Below, in pieces: positions 7,850 to 18,284 of a stretch of DNA of 64,000 bases (its first letter is position 1; every line of letters begins with the position of its first letter). A program made the translations under genes and the position numbers. The stretch is from Pelomonas sp. Root405 (GTDB lineage Bacteria > Pseudomonadota > Gammaproteobacteria > Burkholderiales > Burkholderiaceae_C). Where the stretch lies: assembly GCF_001425165.1 (NCBI RefSeq), contig NZ_LMDU01000014.1:644827-708826 (forward strand), in the 5' to 3' direction. The notes under the pieces were generated by a model. The model made no database searches and was not told the origin of the DNA. It saw only the letters and a list, made by a program, of their open reading frames with translations.

Positions 7850-10800
7850 CCGTGACGCGGCGGCCGGTGGCAAATCGGCCGAGCTTGACGATCATGCGGA
7901 ACACGAAGCGCACCATCAGCAGCGTCAGCACCGCCTCGATCAGCGTGATGACGAAGGCGCCGACCACGGTAAAGCGCGGGACACGGCGGTGGAACTTGGC
8001 CAGCGCGCCATCACGGGCGATCTCGATGCTGTCGTAGAAGCTGGGCACGACCAGCAGCGTCAGGAAGGTCGACGTGATCGTGCCGCCAATGATGGCCACG
8101 GCCATCGGGCGGTAGAACTCGCCGCCCTCGCCGATGCCGATGGCCACCGGCAGCATGCCGGCAATCAGCGCCAGCGTCGTCATCAGGATCGGCCGGAAGC
8201 GCTTGCGGCCGGCGTGCATCAGCGCCTCCTCGCGGTCGATGCCGGCCTTCTCCTCCTGGCGCGTCGCGTCCAGCAGCAGGATGGCGTTCTTGGCCACCAG
8301 GCCCATCAGCATGATGACGCCAATCAGGCTCATCAGGTTGAGCGTGCCGCCCGTCATGATCAGCGCCAGCACGACGCCGATCAGGCTCAGCGGCAGCGAC
8401 AGCATGACGCCCAGCGGCGCGGTGAAGCTGTTGAACTGGATGACGAGCACAAAGTACATCAGCGCGATGCCCGACAGCAGCGCGGTGATCATGGCCGTGA
8501 AGACGACCTCCTGGTCACGCGCCGAGCCGGCCAGTTCGATGCCGAAGCCGGGCGGGAAGTCGATCTGCTGGGCCAGCTTCTTTGCCTCGGACGTGATCTC
8601 GCCGGGCGCGCGGCCTTGCGCGTTGGCGCTGACCGTGATGGTGCGCTTGCCGTCGCCGTGCTGGATCTGGCCCGGGCCCTTGCCCATCGTGACGGTGGCG
8701 ATCTGGTCCAGCGGCACCATGCGGTTGGTACCGGTGACGGTGATCGGCAGTCGCTCGATATTGGCGGCGTCGACACGGTCGGCCGGGTGCAGGCGCACGG
8801 CCACGTCGCGCGCCTCGCCGGTCGGGTCGATCCAGTCGCCCACCTCGACGCCGGCAAAGGCCACACGCAGCGCCTGGGCCGCGTCGTTGACCGAGATGCC
8901 CATCTGGTTGGCCAGGCCACGGTCGAGTTCGATCTGCAGTTCGTTCTGCGGGTCCTGCTCGGAGTAGCCGACGTCGACCGCGCCCTTGACGCCACGCAGC
9001 GTCTGCACGAATTGCTGCGTGATCTCCTGCAGCTTGCGCGAGTCGGCGCCGTAGAAGCGGATCTGCACCGGCTTCTGAGCGCCGTTGTTCAGGTCGTCGA
9101 GCACGACGTACTCGGCGCCGACGAGGCGGCCGACCCGCTCGCGCAGGATCTTGGCCACGTCGGTGGCCGAACGCTGGCGCTCGGTGCTCTTGCCGATGTC
9201 GACATAGATGCGGCCGCCGGCAGCATTCGGATAGGCCGTCGTGGCCTTGGTTTCGGGCATGGTCGAAGCCAGCGCCGCGGCGGCGTCAAGCTTGAGCTTG
9301 GAATACTCCAGGCTGCTGGAGGCCGGCGCGCGCACGTCGATGACGAGGAAGCCGGCATCGGCCTGGGGCAGGAAGCTGGAACCGCCGAACTTGGCCTGCA
9401 GCGCGATGGCGCCGACAAAGCTGACCACGGCGAAGGCGGCCATCCAGCGGCGGTGGTGCAGCGCCCAGGCGATGACATGGCCGTAGCCGTTGGCGACGCC
9501 GTCGAACCAGTGGTTGAAGCGCTGCAGCAGCTTGCCGAAGCCCTTCTTGGGCTGCTCGTGGTAGCCCGGGGGGTCGCCCCAGTAGGCCGACAGCATCGGG
9601 TCGAGCGTGAAGCTGATCAGCAGCGACACGATGACGGAAGCGACGACGGTCAGCGCGAAGGGCTTGAACCACTGGCCGGGGCCGTTGCCCATGAAGGCCA
9701 CCGGCACGAATACGGCCACGATGGCGAAGGTCGTGGCCGCCACGGCCAGGCCGATCTCGGCCGTGCCCTCGCGCGCCGCGGTCACGCGGTCGCTGCCGCG
9801 CTCCATGTGCCGCACGATGTTCTCTCGGACGACGATGGCGTCGTCGATGAGCACGCCGATGGCCAGGCTCAGGCCCAGCAGGCTCATGAAGTTCAGTGAG
9901 AAGCCGAGCAGCCAGACGGCGATGAAGGCCGCCAGCACCGAGGTGGGCAGCGACAGCGCGGTGATCAGCGTGGAACGCCAGCTGTTCAGGAAGGCGTAGA
10001 CGACGAAGATGGTCAGGCCGGCGCCGAACACCAGCGCATGGGTCACGTTGTTCAGGCTGTTCTCGGCGTCCTTGCCACCGTCCTGCGTGATCTCCAGCGT
10101 CGTGCCCTGGGGCAGTTCCTTCTCGATGTCCTTCAGCAGCTTGCGGGCGTCGTTGGCGACGCTGACCGTGGAGCTGTCGCGCGAGCGGGTGATGGAGATG
10201 CCGACGTTGGGCCGGCCGTTGCGCAAGCTGTAGCCGGTCATCTCCGCAAAGCCGTCCTTGACCTCGGCCACCTGGCCCAGACGCACGACGGTGCCGCCCC
10301 CGACGCCGCCGGTGCGCTTGATGATCATCTGCTCGAACTCGGCCGGGCTTTCCAGCCGGCCCAGCAGGCGGATGCTCTGGTCCTCCAGTTCGCCACGCAC
10401 CTTGCCGACCGGCGCGGTGGTGTTCTGCGCACGCACGGCGTTGGTGACCTCGGTGACCGAGACGCCGAACTCACGCAGCTTCTCGGCGCGCAGCAGGATG
10501 GACAGCTCGCGCCGCAGTGCGCCGTTGACGTTGACGACCGCCACGCCGGTGATGCCGCGAAAGCGCTCGGCCAGCTGGTCTTCGGCCAGGCGGCTGAGCT
10601 GGGCGTGCGTCAGCGTCGTGCTGGACAGCGACAGTTGCAGGATGGGCTGAGCGCCCGGGTCGGCCCGGTTGATGATGGGCTCGCGGATCTCGGTGGGCAG
10701 CTTGTAGCGCACCGAGGCAATCGCGTTGCGCACCTCGTCGGCGGCCTCGATCATGTTCTTCGAGAAGTCGAAGACCAGCACGATGGTGGCGCTGCCTTCG

Positions 10801-11054
10801 CGCGATGTGGAGTTGGAGCGGTCTACGCCCGAGATGCTCTGCAGCGCCTTCTCGATGCGGTTGACGACCTCGCGCTCCACTGTCTCGGGCGACGCGCCGG
10901 GGTACGGGATGTTGATGACGAGCACCGGCGGCTCGACCTCGGGGAACTGGTTGACCTTGAGCTTGGACAGCGCCAGCAGGCCCACCAGCATCATCCCGAT
11001 GACCAGGACGACGGTCGCGACGGGCTTGTTGATGCTGAAGTTGGAGAGGAACAT
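7827..11054 (-). CDS. RND multidrug efflux permease, HAE1 (AcrB/MexB-type)
   Basis: 1075-residue inner-membrane drug/proton antiporter. It starts with the characteristic MFLSNFSINKPVATVV, has the proton-relay aspartates D404-D405 in transmembrane helix 4 (LAIGVLIDDAIVVREN), two large periplasmic loops and a duplicated twelve-helix core ending near PILMTTLALIAGMLPVAIG. The adaptor gene lies 12 bp upstream, making a two-gene operon. No TolC/OprM-type outer-membrane factor is present here, so the pump must borrow one encoded elsewhere. The substrate cannot be told from the sequence. Confidence 0.93.
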   Translation of the reverse strand: MFLSNFSINKPVATVVLVIGMMLVGLLALSKLKVNQFPEVEPPVLVINIPYPGASPETVEREVVNRIEKALQSISGVDRSNSTSREGSATIVLVFDFSKNMIEAADEVRNAIASVRYKLPTEIREPIINRADPGAQPILQLSLSSTTLTHAQLSRLAEDQLAERFRGITGVAVVNVNGALRRELSILLRAEKLREFGVSVTEVTNAVRAQNTTAPVGKVRGELEDQSIRLLGRLESPAEFEQMIIKRTGGVGGGTVVRLGQVAEVKDGFAEMTGYSLRNGRPNVGISITRSRDSSTVSVANDARKLLKDIEKELPQGTTLEITQDGGKDAENSLNNVTHALVFGAGLTIFVVYAFLNSWRSTLITALSLPTSVLAAFIAVWLLGFSLNFMSLLGLSLAIGVLIDDAIVVRENIVRHMERGSDRVTAAREGTAEIGLAVAATTFAIVAVFVPVAFMGNGPGQWFKPFALTVVASVIVSLLISFTLDPMLSAYWGDPPGYHEQPKKGFGKLLQRFNHWFDGVANGYGHVIAWALHHRRWMAAFAVVSFVGAIALQAKFGGSSFLPQADAGFLVIDVRAPASSSLEYSKLKLDAAAALASTMPETKATTAYPNAAGGRIYVDIGKSTERQRSATDVAKILRERVGRLVGAEYVVLDDLNNGAQKPVQIRFYGADSRKLQEITQQFVQTLRGVKGAVDVGYSEQDPQNELQIELDRGLANQMGISVNDAAQALRVAFAGVEVGDWIDPTGEARDVAVRLHPADRVDAANIERLPITVTGTNRMVPLDQIATVTMGKGPGQIQHGDGKRTITVSANAQGRAPGEITSEAKKLAQQIDFPPGFGIELAGSARDQEVVFTAMITALLSGIALMYFVLVIQFNSFTAPLGVMLSLPLSLIGVVLALIMTGGTLNLMSLIGVIMLMGLVAKNAILLLDATRQEEKAGIDREEALMHAGRKRFRPILMTTLALIAGMLPVAIGIGEGGEFYRPMAVAIIGGTITSTFLTLLVVPSFYDSIEIARDGALAKFHRRVPRFTVVGAFVITLIEAVLTLLMVRFVFRMIVKLGRFATGRRVTVTPAAQG

Positions 11055-11066
11055 GAGACCTCCTGC

Positions 11067-12236
11067 TTACTTGCTGGCGGCGGACGCGGGGGCGGCAACC
11101 TGGGCGACGGCTGAAGCGGCACCGGCACCCGGCGTGACGCGCTGCACCGCCGCACCGTCGGTCAGGCTGCCGGTAGGCGCACGCAGCACCTGGTCACCCA
11201 GGGCCAGCCCGGACGTGATGACCACCTCGCCACGGCGCTCGTCGCGCTCGCCCACGGTCACCGGGACCTTCTTGAGCTGGTTGCCGGCGACCTTCCAGAC
11301 GAAGGCACTGTCGCCCTGGCGCTGTACGGAGCCCTCGGCCAAAACCAGCGCCTTGCGGTCGGCGCTTTCGATGCGGCCCTCGGCGTAAAGGCCGGCCACC
11401 TGCGGCGCCTTGGCACGGTCGTCGAACTCGGCGATGACCTCGACCTGGCGCGTCGTCGCATTGGCGGCCGCGTCGATGCGGGCCAGCTTGCCGCGGAACT
11501 CGGCATCACCGAAGCCGTTGATGCGGAAGGACACCGGCTGGCCGATCTTCAGCTCACCCAGCCGGTCGGCGGAAATCTGGCCTTCGAAGCGCATCGAGGC
11601 CGGGTCGATGACCTTGACGAGTTCGCGACCGATCTGCACGGTGTCGCCGACGGAGATCTTGCGCTCGCTGACGACACCGTCGAACGGTGCTCGGACTTCG
11701 GTACGCGAGACCTGCTGGCGCGCCGTGACGGCACGCGCCTTCGCAGCGGCCAGCTCGCTCTGGGCGGCGTTGCGGCGTACCTCAGCGTCTTCCAGACCTT
11801 GCATGGAAATCATGCCTTGCTGGTTCAACGTGCGCTGGCGGGCCAGCACGCGCTCGGCCTGCTCGAAACTCTGCTGCGAGGCGCGGAGGGCCTCTTCCGC
11901 CGACGTCAGACCGTCACGGATGGAGGTGGGGTCGAGGCGGAGGATGAGATCACCCGCGCGCACGCGCTCGCCGTTGTCCTTGGCCAGCTGCAACACGACG
12001 GCGGCGACCTCGGCACGCAGGTCGGCGCGGCGTGCCGGCTGGATGGCGCCGGTGATGACGGGCGCGCCGATGAGGCCGCTCTGCCCGACCTGCCGCAGAT
12101 CCTCGGGCGCCAGCAGCAGCGGCGCAGCGGCCGGCTTCGGCGCAGCGGCCTTGTCATCGGGCTTGCCGCCCTTTCCGCAGGCCGTGAGGGTCAGGGCCAA
12201 TGCCAAAGCGGTCAGGATCAGCGGTGCACGCGTCAT
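11067..12236 (-). CDS. RND efflux periplasmic adaptor lipoprotein (membrane fusion protein)
   Basis: 389-residue adaptor joining the inner-membrane pump to an outer-membrane channel. A lipobox LTAC places the lipidated cysteine at residue 20. Next come a lipoyl half (AAVVLQLAKDNGERVRAGD), an alpha-helical hairpin (residues ~110-170), the second lipoyl half (VRAPFDGVVSERKISVGD) and a beta-barrel domain. ATG 12236 was preferred over an in-frame TTG 24 bases upstream because it puts the signal peptide at the N-terminus. Neither has a strong ribosome-binding site. It precedes the permease gene by 12 bp. Confidence 0.92.
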   Translation of the reverse strand: MTRAPLILTALALALTLTACGKGGKPDDKAAAPKPAAAPLLLAPEDLRQVGQSGLIGAPVITGAIQPARRADLRAEVAAVVLQLAKDNGERVRAGDLILRLDPTSIRDGLTSAEEALRASQQSFEQAERVLARQRTLNQQGMISMQGLEDAEVRRNAAQSELAAAKARAVTARQQVSRTEVRAPFDGVVSERKISVGDTVQIGRELVKVIDPASMRFEGQISADRLGELKIGQPVSFRINGFGDAEFRGKLARIDAAANATTRQVEVIAEFDDRAKAPQVAGLYAEGRIESADRKALVLAEGSVQRQGDSAFVWKVAGNQLKKVPVTVGERDERRGEVVITSGLALGDQVLRAPTGSLTDGAAVQRVTPGAGAASAVAQVAAPASAASK

Positions 12237-12293
12237 GGAGAGAGGCTTTCTGGAGGACAAGTTGCAGGCGACTCAAACGCCTGAGCTTAACGG

Positions 12294-12313
12294 TCTGGCG
12301 ACGGTTCGCCAGA
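12294..12313 (-). terminator. Hairpin between the NUDIX gene and the RND adaptor gene
   Basis: TCTGGCG (12294-12300) and CGCCAGA (12307-12313) form a 7-bp stem with a 6-base loop, 19 bp past the NUDIX stop on the minus strand. There is no T-run, so an intrinsic terminator is only possible. It sits where the long rpsO-to-NUDIX array would end. Confidence 0.35.
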
Positions 12314-12331
12314 GGTCATGCACTGAGAAAG

Positions 12332-12916
12332 TCAGCCAGCGCGCTGCCAGTTCAGCGGCCACGCGCCCTGTTGCCAGCGCTGCAGCCAGAGCAGGCCGAT
12401 CAGCGTCTTGGCGTCGGTCAGCTCGCCGCGGGCCGCGAGGGCATCCAGCTCCTGCACCGTGTGGGTGACGAGTTCGAGAAACTCGCCGGCGTCCAGCTTC
12501 TGCGCGCCCTTGCGAAGGCCGCGAGCGAAGTAGATGTGGATGCCTTCGTCGGAATAGGCAATGGCGTTGTGCAGCACGCCGGCATAGGCCCATTCGGCCG
12601 CGCTGTAGCCGGTTTCCTCAGCCAGCTCGCGGCGACCACAGGCCAGCGGATCTTCGCCGGCATCGAGCTTGCCGGCGGGGAACTCCAGCATGACGCGGCC
12701 CATCGGGTAGCGGAACTGGCGCTCCATCAGCAGCCGCCCGTCGTCGAGCAGCGGCACGACCATGACGGCGCCGGGGTGGCGGATGAACTCGCGTGTGGCG
12801 GTGCCGCCGTCGGGCAGTGCCACGCGGTCCTTGTGGACGCGCAGGAACTGGCCTTGAAAAACCTCGGCGCTGTCGAGGCGGCGCTCGACGAGATGGGCGT
12901 CGTCAGTCTTCGCCAC
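12332..12916 (-). CDS. NUDIX hydrolase, ADP-ribose pyrophosphatase-like
   Basis: 194-residue NUDIX enzyme with an intact 23-residue box at residues 82-104 (G82 ... E88 ... R96-E-L-x-E-E-T-G103-Y), which supplies the metal-binding glutamates. The surrounding sequence (RHPGAVMVVPLLDDGRLLME, FRYPMGRVMLEFPAGK) is that of the NudF/ADP-ribose-pyrophosphatase group, which splits ADP-ribose to AMP and ribose 5-phosphate. It overlaps the DUF2818 gene by 14 bp and is the last gene of the nuo array. A link with NAD(H) turnover is plausible but inferred. Confidence 0.85.
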   Translation of the reverse strand: MAKTDDAHLVERRLDSAEVFQGQFLRVHKDRVALPDGGTATREFIRHPGAVMVVPLLDDGRLLMERQFRYPMGRVMLEFPAGKLDAGEDPLACGRRELAEETGYSAAEWAYAGVLHNAIAYSDEGIHIYFARGLRKGAQKLDAGEFLELVTHTVQELDALAARGELTDAKTLIGLLWLQRWQQGAWPLNWQRAG

Positions 12917-13217
12917 GATGCGCCCCGCGGCGCAGATAGCGCCAGACGAAACCGGGAAAGCCCAGCGTCACGAAGAGGCAGCTTGCCGCGGCGTAGAACT
13001 CCCAGCCCTGCGAATGGCGCTGGCCGATGCGGGCCTCAAGCAGTGAGCCCAGGCCGAAGACCAGCATGGCCATCAGCAGGAGCTCCAGCAGCCGCCACCA
13101 ACCGGTCTTGGGCGTGCGGCGCGGGCCGACGAGCAGCAGTCGCTCGCTGAAGTAAGGCAGGTTCGCCGCGATGACCGCGGCGATCAGGACCAGCCACACG
13201 GCTGCGGACTGGTCCAT
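12903..13217 (-). CDS. DUF2818 family membrane protein
   Basis: 104-residue membrane protein with three hydrophobic segments (residues ~7-20, 45-60 and 75-92) and a basic C-terminus (WRYLRRGAHRGED). It matches DUF2818, a family found directly after nuoN in many betaproteobacteria. The function is unknown. The constant position suggests a complex I accessory or assembly role, but nothing in the sequence proves this. It starts 13 bp after nuoN. Confidence 0.82.
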   Translation of the reverse strand: MDQSAAVWLVLIAAVIAANLPYFSERLLLVGPRRTPKTGWWRLLELLLMAMLVFGLGSLLEARIGQRHSQGWEFYAAASCLFVTLGFPGFVWRYLRRGAHRGED

Positions 13218-13230
13218 CAGGCGCGGCCCA

Positions 13231-14712
13231 TCAAGTGGCGAGGGCCTTCACGATGGCCTGGGCGCACAAAGCCATCAGGCCACCCGGCAGCACGCCGAAC
13301 ACCAGCACGGCGGCGCCGTTGAGCGTCATGACGAAGCGCACGTCGCCGGGCGCCGTGAGGGGCGCCGTGTCGGTCGGCTCGTCGAAGAACATGACCTTGA
13401 CGATGCGCAAGTAGTAGAAGGCGCCGACCAGCGACACGACGACAGCAAAGATGGCGAGGTAGAGGTAGAACTCGACGTTGGTCGAGACCAGCGCCTGCAG
13501 GACGGCCAGCTTGGCGTAGAAGCCGACGGTCGGCGGCAGGCCGGCGAGCGAGAACATGAAGATGCTCATGACCAGCGCGAACCACGGGCTGCGCTTGGCC
13601 AAGCCCGCCAGGTCCTTGATCTCTTCGGCCTCATGGCCCTGGCGCGACAGCAGGATGACCATCCCGAAGGTGCCCAGCGTCGTCAGCACGTAGGTGACGG
13701 CGTAGAACATGGCCGAGCTGTAAGCGTTGGCCGCCGACAGCGTGTTGTTGTTGACGACCCCCGACGCCATGCCTAGCAGCATGAAGCCCATGTTGGCGAT
13801 GGTCGAGTAGGCCAGCATGCGCTTGAAGTTGCTCTGCGCGATGGCGGCGAGGTTGCCGATGAGCAGCGACATGATGGACAGCACGACCAGCATCTGCTGC
13901 CAGTCCACCGCGAGGCCGATCATGCCCTCGACGAGCAGGCGCACCGTGATCGCGAAAGCCGCCAGCTTGGGCGCCCCGCCGATCAGCAACGTGACCGCCG
14001 TGGGTGCGCCCTGGTAGACGTCGGGCACCCACATGTGGAAGGGTGCGGCGCCCAGCTTGAAGGCCAGGCCGGCAACGACGAAGACAACACCGAACACCAG
14101 CACGGACCGGTTGGGCGCGCCCTGGGAGATGACGTCGAAGACCTCGGGAATGCTGAGCGAACCGGTGGCGCCGTACATCATCGACAGGCCATACAGCAGG
14201 AAGCCGCTGGCCAGTGCGCCGAGGACGAAATACTTCATGGCCGCCTCGGTCGACACCGCATGGTCACGGCGCAGCGCGACGAGCGCGTACAGCGACAGGC
14301 TCATCAACTCCAGGCCGAGGTAGATGACCAGGAAGTTGTTGGCCGACAGCATGACGTTGATGCCGAGCAGCGCGAACAGGCTGAGGATGAAGAGCTCGCC
14401 CTTGAGCATGTCGCGCGAGGCGGCGTAGGGGCGAGCATAGACCAGCGTGATCAGCGTGGCCAGGCAGGCAAAGCCGGCCAGCAGGTGGCCCATGGGGTCG
14501 GCAACGACCATGCCCTGCATGGCATAGGTGGTCACGCCGGCATCGAAGTAGCTGAAGTGCAGGCCACCGACAACGACCAGGGTCAGCTGCGTCAGCCAGT
14601 AGGTCGGGCGGCGCTGCTCATCGGTGACCCAGAGATCTGCCAGCGCCACGACGCAACCCATCACGAGCAGCAGGATTTCGGGATAGATCGCGAGCCAGTT
14701 CATGTCGTTCAT
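13231..14712 (-). CDS. nuoN: NADH-quinone oxidoreductase subunit N
   Basis: Antiporter-like membrane subunit of complex I (493 residues, about 14 helices), one of three proton-translocating subunits. The conserved Mrp-like core includes [16 protein letters not shown] and [17 protein letters not shown], with the key Lys and the Lys/Glu pair. A second ATG lies three codons in, at 14703. The gene is 20 bp after nuoM and last of the fourteen nuo genes. Confidence 0.97.
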   Translation of the reverse strand: MNDMNWLAIYPEILLLVMGCVVALADLWVTDEQRRPTYWLTQLTLVVVGGLHFSYFDAGVTTYAMQGMVVADPMGHLLAGFACLATLITLVYARPYAASRDMLKGELFILSLFALLGINVMLSANNFLVIYLGLELMSLSLYALVALRRDHAVSTEAAMKYFVLGALASGFLLYGLSMMYGATGSLSIPEVFDVISQGAPNRSVLVFGVVFVVAGLAFKLGAAPFHMWVPDVYQGAPTAVTLLIGGAPKLAAFAITVRLLVEGMIGLAVDWQQMLVVLSIMSLLIGNLAAIAQSNFKRMLAYSTIANMGFMLLGMASGVVNNNTLSAANAYSSAMFYAVTYVLTTLGTFGMVILLSRQGHEAEEIKDLAGLAKRSPWFALVMSIFMFSLAGLPPTVGFYAKLAVLQALVSTNVEFYLYLAIFAVVVSLVGAFYYLRIVKVMFFDEPTDTAPLTAPGDVRFVMTLNGAAVLVFGVLPGGLMALCAQAIVKALAT

Positions 14713-14732
14713 TGTTCTTGCCTCTGCTCGGA

Positions 14733-16208
14733 TCAGGCCGGGATCTTGGTGAGTGCCACGTGCTTGAGCAGCTCGGTGACCGACTGGTGCATCACGTCGG
14801 TGAAGGGCTTGGGATAGAGGCCCATGTAGAGGGTGGCCACCGCCAGCAGTGCCAGCATCAGGAACTCACGGCTGTTGATGTCGGTCAGCGCGCGCACATC
14901 GTCGTTGGCGATGTCACCGAAGTAGACGCGCTTGATCATCCACAGCGTGTAGGCCGCACCGAAGATCAGCGCCGTCGCGGCGATGCCGCCGACCCAGAAG
15001 TTGAACTGCACGGCGCCGAGGATGACCATCCATTCGCCGACGAAGCCGGCCGTGGCGGGCAGGCCGCAATTGGCCATGCCGAAGAAGACTGCGAAGGCAG
15101 CGAACTTGGGCATGGTGTTGACGACGCCACCATACGACGCGATCTCACGCGAATGCACGCGGTCGTAGAGCACGCCGATGCACAGGAACATCGCACCCGA
15201 CACGAAGCCGTGGGCAATCATCTGCACCAAGCCGCCAGACACGCCCAGCTCGTTGAAGATGAAGAAGCCGAGCGTCACAAAGCCCATGTGGGCGATGGAC
15301 GAGTAGGCCACCAGCTTCTTCATGTCCTTCTGCACCAGGGCCACCAGGCCGATGTAGACGACGGCGATCAGCGACATCGCGATGATGAGCCAGTCCCATT
15401 CACGCGCGGCGTCGGGCGCGATCGGCAGCGAGAAGCGCAGGAAGCCATAGCAGCCCAGCTTCAGCATGATGGCGGCCAGCACGACCGAGCCGCCAGTGGG
15501 CGCCTCGACGTGGGCGTCGGGCAGCCAGGTGTGCACCGGCCACATCGGCACCTTGACCGAGAAAGCGGCCAGGAAGGCGAAGAACAGCCAGGTCTGCGCG
15601 CCGCCCGGCAGCGGCAGCTTGTGCCAGGTCTGGATGTCGAAGCTGCCGGCCGACTGGTAGTACAGGTAGAGCAGCGCCACCAGCATCAGCAGCGAGCCGG
15701 CCAGCGTGTACAGGAAGAACTTGAAGGCCGCGTAGACGCGGTTGGCACCGCCCCACACGCCGATGATGATGTACATCGGGATCAGCGTGGCCTCGAAGAA
15801 CACGTAGAACAGCATGCCGTCCAACGCCGAGAACACGCCCACCATCAGGCCCGACAGGATCAGGAAGGCGCCCATGTACTGGTTGACGCGCGTCTCGATG
15901 ACCTCCCAGGCGGAGATGACGACGATGACGGTGATGAAGGCCGTCAGCGGCACGAACCACATCGAGATGCCGTCCACACCGAGGTGGTAGTGGATGTTGA
16001 AGCGCTCGATCCAGGCATGGTTCTCGACGAACTGCATGGCAGCCGTCGAGGTATCGAAGCCGGTGACCAGCGGGAGGGTGACGAGAAAGCTCGCCACGGC
16101 CGCGACCAGAGCCAGCCAGCGCACGGCGTGCGCCTGCTCGTCGCGCCCGATCATCAGCAGCACGGCGCCGCAGACGATGGGCAGAAAAATCGCAAGACTC
16201 AGCAACAT
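14733..16208 (-). CDS. nuoM: NADH-quinone oxidoreductase subunit M
   Basis: Antiporter-like complex I subunit of 491 residues. Diagnostic stretches are [21 protein letters not shown] (split here: [12 protein letters not shown]), [14 protein letters not shown] and the helix with [14 protein letters not shown]. These contain the conserved Glu and Lys residues of the proton channel. It lies 21 bp after nuoL and 20 bp before nuoN. Confidence 0.97.
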   Translation of the reverse strand: MLLSLAIFLPIVCGAVLLMIGRDEQAHAVRWLALVAAVASFLVTLPLVTGFDTSTAAMQFVENHAWIERFNIHYHLGVDGISMWFVPLTAFITVIVVISAWEVIETRVNQYMGAFLILSGLMVGVFSALDGMLFYVFFEATLIPMYIIIGVWGGANRVYAAFKFFLYTLAGSLLMLVALLYLYYQSAGSFDIQTWHKLPLPGGAQTWLFFAFLAAFSVKVPMWPVHTWLPDAHVEAPTGGSVVLAAIMLKLGCYGFLRFSLPIAPDAAREWDWLIIAMSLIAVVYIGLVALVQKDMKKLVAYSSIAHMGFVTLGFFIFNELGVSGGLVQMIAHGFVSGAMFLCIGVLYDRVHSREIASYGGVVNTMPKFAAFAVFFGMANCGLPATAGFVGEWMVILGAVQFNFWVGGIAATALIFGAAYTLWMIKRVYFGDIANDDVRALTDINSREFLMLALLAVATLYMGLYPKPFTDVMHQSVTELLKHVALTKIPA

Positions 16209-16229
16209 TCTTGTTCTCCGCCGCTTCGC

Positions 16230-18272
16230 TCAGAACCCGAGCAGGGCTGTGAACTGGGGCTTGATATAGGGCCAGAGCTGCCAGGTCATCAGGCCGGTGA
16301 CGCCGAGGATCATGACCAGGGCGTACCAGTACAGGTAGCCGGACTGCAGGCGGCGCACCAGGCCCGCAATGCCGCCGACCGTCTTGGCCGAGCCATTGAT
16401 GATGAGCCCGTCGATCAGCGCGCCGTCGCCGCCCTTCCACAGGCCGACGCCCAAGGCTCGCGCCAGCCGGGCCAGCACGTTCTCGTTGAACCAGTCCAGG
16501 AAGTACTTGTTCTCAAGGACGATGATCAGCGGACGCAGCACCTTGGCCAGCGTCGCGGGAATGCTGGGCGCCACCATGTAGAACACGTAGGCGGTGACAA
16601 CACCCGCAAGCGCCAGCCAGAACGGCAGCAGCGTCAGGCCATGCAAGGCCATGGCCGCAGCGCCGTGGAAGTGGCTTGCCAGTTCGGCCATTGCCGGATG
16701 GGCAGCGGCGTTGACGGTGATGGCGTCCTTCAGGAAGTCGCCATACAGCATCGGCTGGATGGTCATGAAGCCGATGACCACTGACGGGATGGCCAGCAGC
16801 ACCAAGGGCGCGGTGACGACCCAGGGCGACTCATGCGGCGTGTGGGCATGCCCGTGGCCGTGGTCATCGTCGTGATGGTCGTGCTCGCCCGGGAAGGGCT
16901 TGTGGTGGAAGTTCTCCTTGCCGTGGAAGACGAGAAAATACATCCGGAACGAATAGAAGGCCGTCACGAACACGCCGGCGATGACGGCGAAGTAGGCGAA
17001 GCCGGCGCCGGGCAGCGTGCTGGCGTGCACGGCCTCGATGATCGAGTCCTTGGAATAGAAGCCCGAGAACAGCGGCGTGCCGATCAGCGCCAGCGAACCC
17101 AGCAGCGACGTGATCCACGTGATCGGCATGTACTTGCGCAGGCCGCCCATGTTGCGGATGTCCTGGTCGTGGTGCATGCCGATGATGACGGAGCCCGCGC
17201 CGAGGAACAGCAGTGCCTTGAAGAAGGCATGCGTCATCAGGTGAAAGACGGCAACCGAGTAGGCCGAGGCGCCCAGAGCCACGGTCATGTAGCCGAGCTG
17301 GGACAGCGTCGAGTAGGCGACGACGCGCTTGATGTCGTTCTGGATGATGCCCAGGAAGCCCATGAACAGCGCCGTGATCGCGCCGATCACCATGACGAAG
17401 TTCAGTGCCGTGTCGCTCAGTTCGAACAGCGGCGACATGCGGGCCACCATGAAGATGCCGGCCGTCACCATCGTTGCCGCGTGGATCAGCGCGGAGATGG
17501 GCGTCGGACCTTCCATCGAGTCGGGCAGCCAGACATGCAGCGGGAACTGTGCCGACTTGCCCATCGCGCCGATGAACAGGCAGATGCAGGTGACTGTCAT
17601 CAGCGACCAGTCGGTGCCCGGGAACACCATCTGCGAAAGCTGGCCGGTCTTGGCGAAGGTCTCGGCGTAGTTCAGCGTGCCGCCGAAGGCCACCAACAGG
17701 CCGATACCCAGGATGAAACCGAAGTCGCCGACCCGGTTCACCAGGAAGGCCTTCATGTTGGCGAAGATGGCCGTCGGTTTCTTGTACCAGAAGCCGATCA
17801 GCAGGTACGACACCAGGCCCACCGCCTCCCAGCCGAAGAACAGCTGCAGCATGTTGTTGCTCATGACCAGCATCAGCATGCTGAACGTGAACAGCGAGAT
17901 GTAAGAGAAGAAGCGCTGGTAGCCGTCGTCCTCTTCCATGTAGCCAATGGTGTAGATGTGCACCATCAGCGACACGAAGGTCACCACGCACATCATCATG
18001 GCCGTGAGGCCGTCGACGAGGAAGCCGACCTCCATCTTCAACGGGCCGAGCACCATCCACTCGTAGATGGTCTCATTGAAGCGTGCACCGTGGACGGCGA
18101 CGCTGTAGAGCGTTTGCGCCGACAGGATGAAGGCGATCAGCACGCCGAGGATCGTGATCGCGTGCGAGCCGCGGCGGCCGACCGTCTTGCCGAAGAAGCC
18201 GGCAATGATGGCGCCCGCCAGCGGCGCCAGAGGCACCGCCAGCAGCGTGCTTTGGGAGAGTTGTGCAGACAT
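16230..18272 (-). CDS. nuoL: NADH-quinone oxidoreductase subunit L
   Basis: Largest antiporter-like subunit of complex I (680 residues), with the long lateral helix that braces NuoM and NuoN. Conserved core motifs are FFGWEAVGLVSYLLIGFW, PLHVWLPDSMEGPTPISAL and KRVVAYSTLSQLGYM. Between helices near residues ~460-485 it carries a histidine/aspartate-rich loop (about ten His in under 25 residues, 16832-16890), seen in many betaproteobacterial NuoL proteins and of unknown purpose. Spacing to nuoK is 12 bp. Confidence 0.97.
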   Translation of the reverse strand: MSAQLSQSTLLAVPLAPLAGAIIAGFFGKTVGRRGSHAITILGVLIAFILSAQTLYSVAVHGARFNETIYEWMVLGPLKMEVGFLVDGLTAMMMCVVTFVSLMVHIYTIGYMEEDDGYQRFFSYISLFTFSMLMLVMSNNMLQLFFGWEAVGLVSYLLIGFWYKKPTAIFANMKAFLVNRVGDFGFILGIGLLVAFGGTLNYAETFAKTGQLSQMVFPGTDWSLMTVTCICLFIGAMGKSAQFPLHVWLPDSMEGPTPISALIHAATMVTAGIFMVARMSPLFELSDTALNFVMVIGAITALFMGFLGIIQNDIKRVVAYSTLSQLGYMTVALGASAYSVAVFHLMTHAFFKALLFLGAGSVIIGMHHDQDIRNMGGLRKYMPITWITSLLGSLALIGTPLFSGFYSKDSIIEAVHASTLPGAGFAYFAVIAGVFVTAFYSFRMYFLVFHGKENFHHKPFPGEHDHHDDDHGHGHAHTPHESPWVVTAPLVLLAIPSVVIGFMTIQPMLYGDFLKDAITVNAAAHPAMAELASHFHGAAAMALHGLTLLPFWLALAGVVTAYVFYMVAPSIPATLAKVLRPLIIVLENKYFLDWFNENVLARLARALGVGLWKGGDGALIDGLIINGSAKTVGGIAGLVRRLQSGYLYWYALVMILGVTGLMTWQLWPYIKPQFTALLGF

Positions 18273-18284
18273 CTTGTTGTGTCC

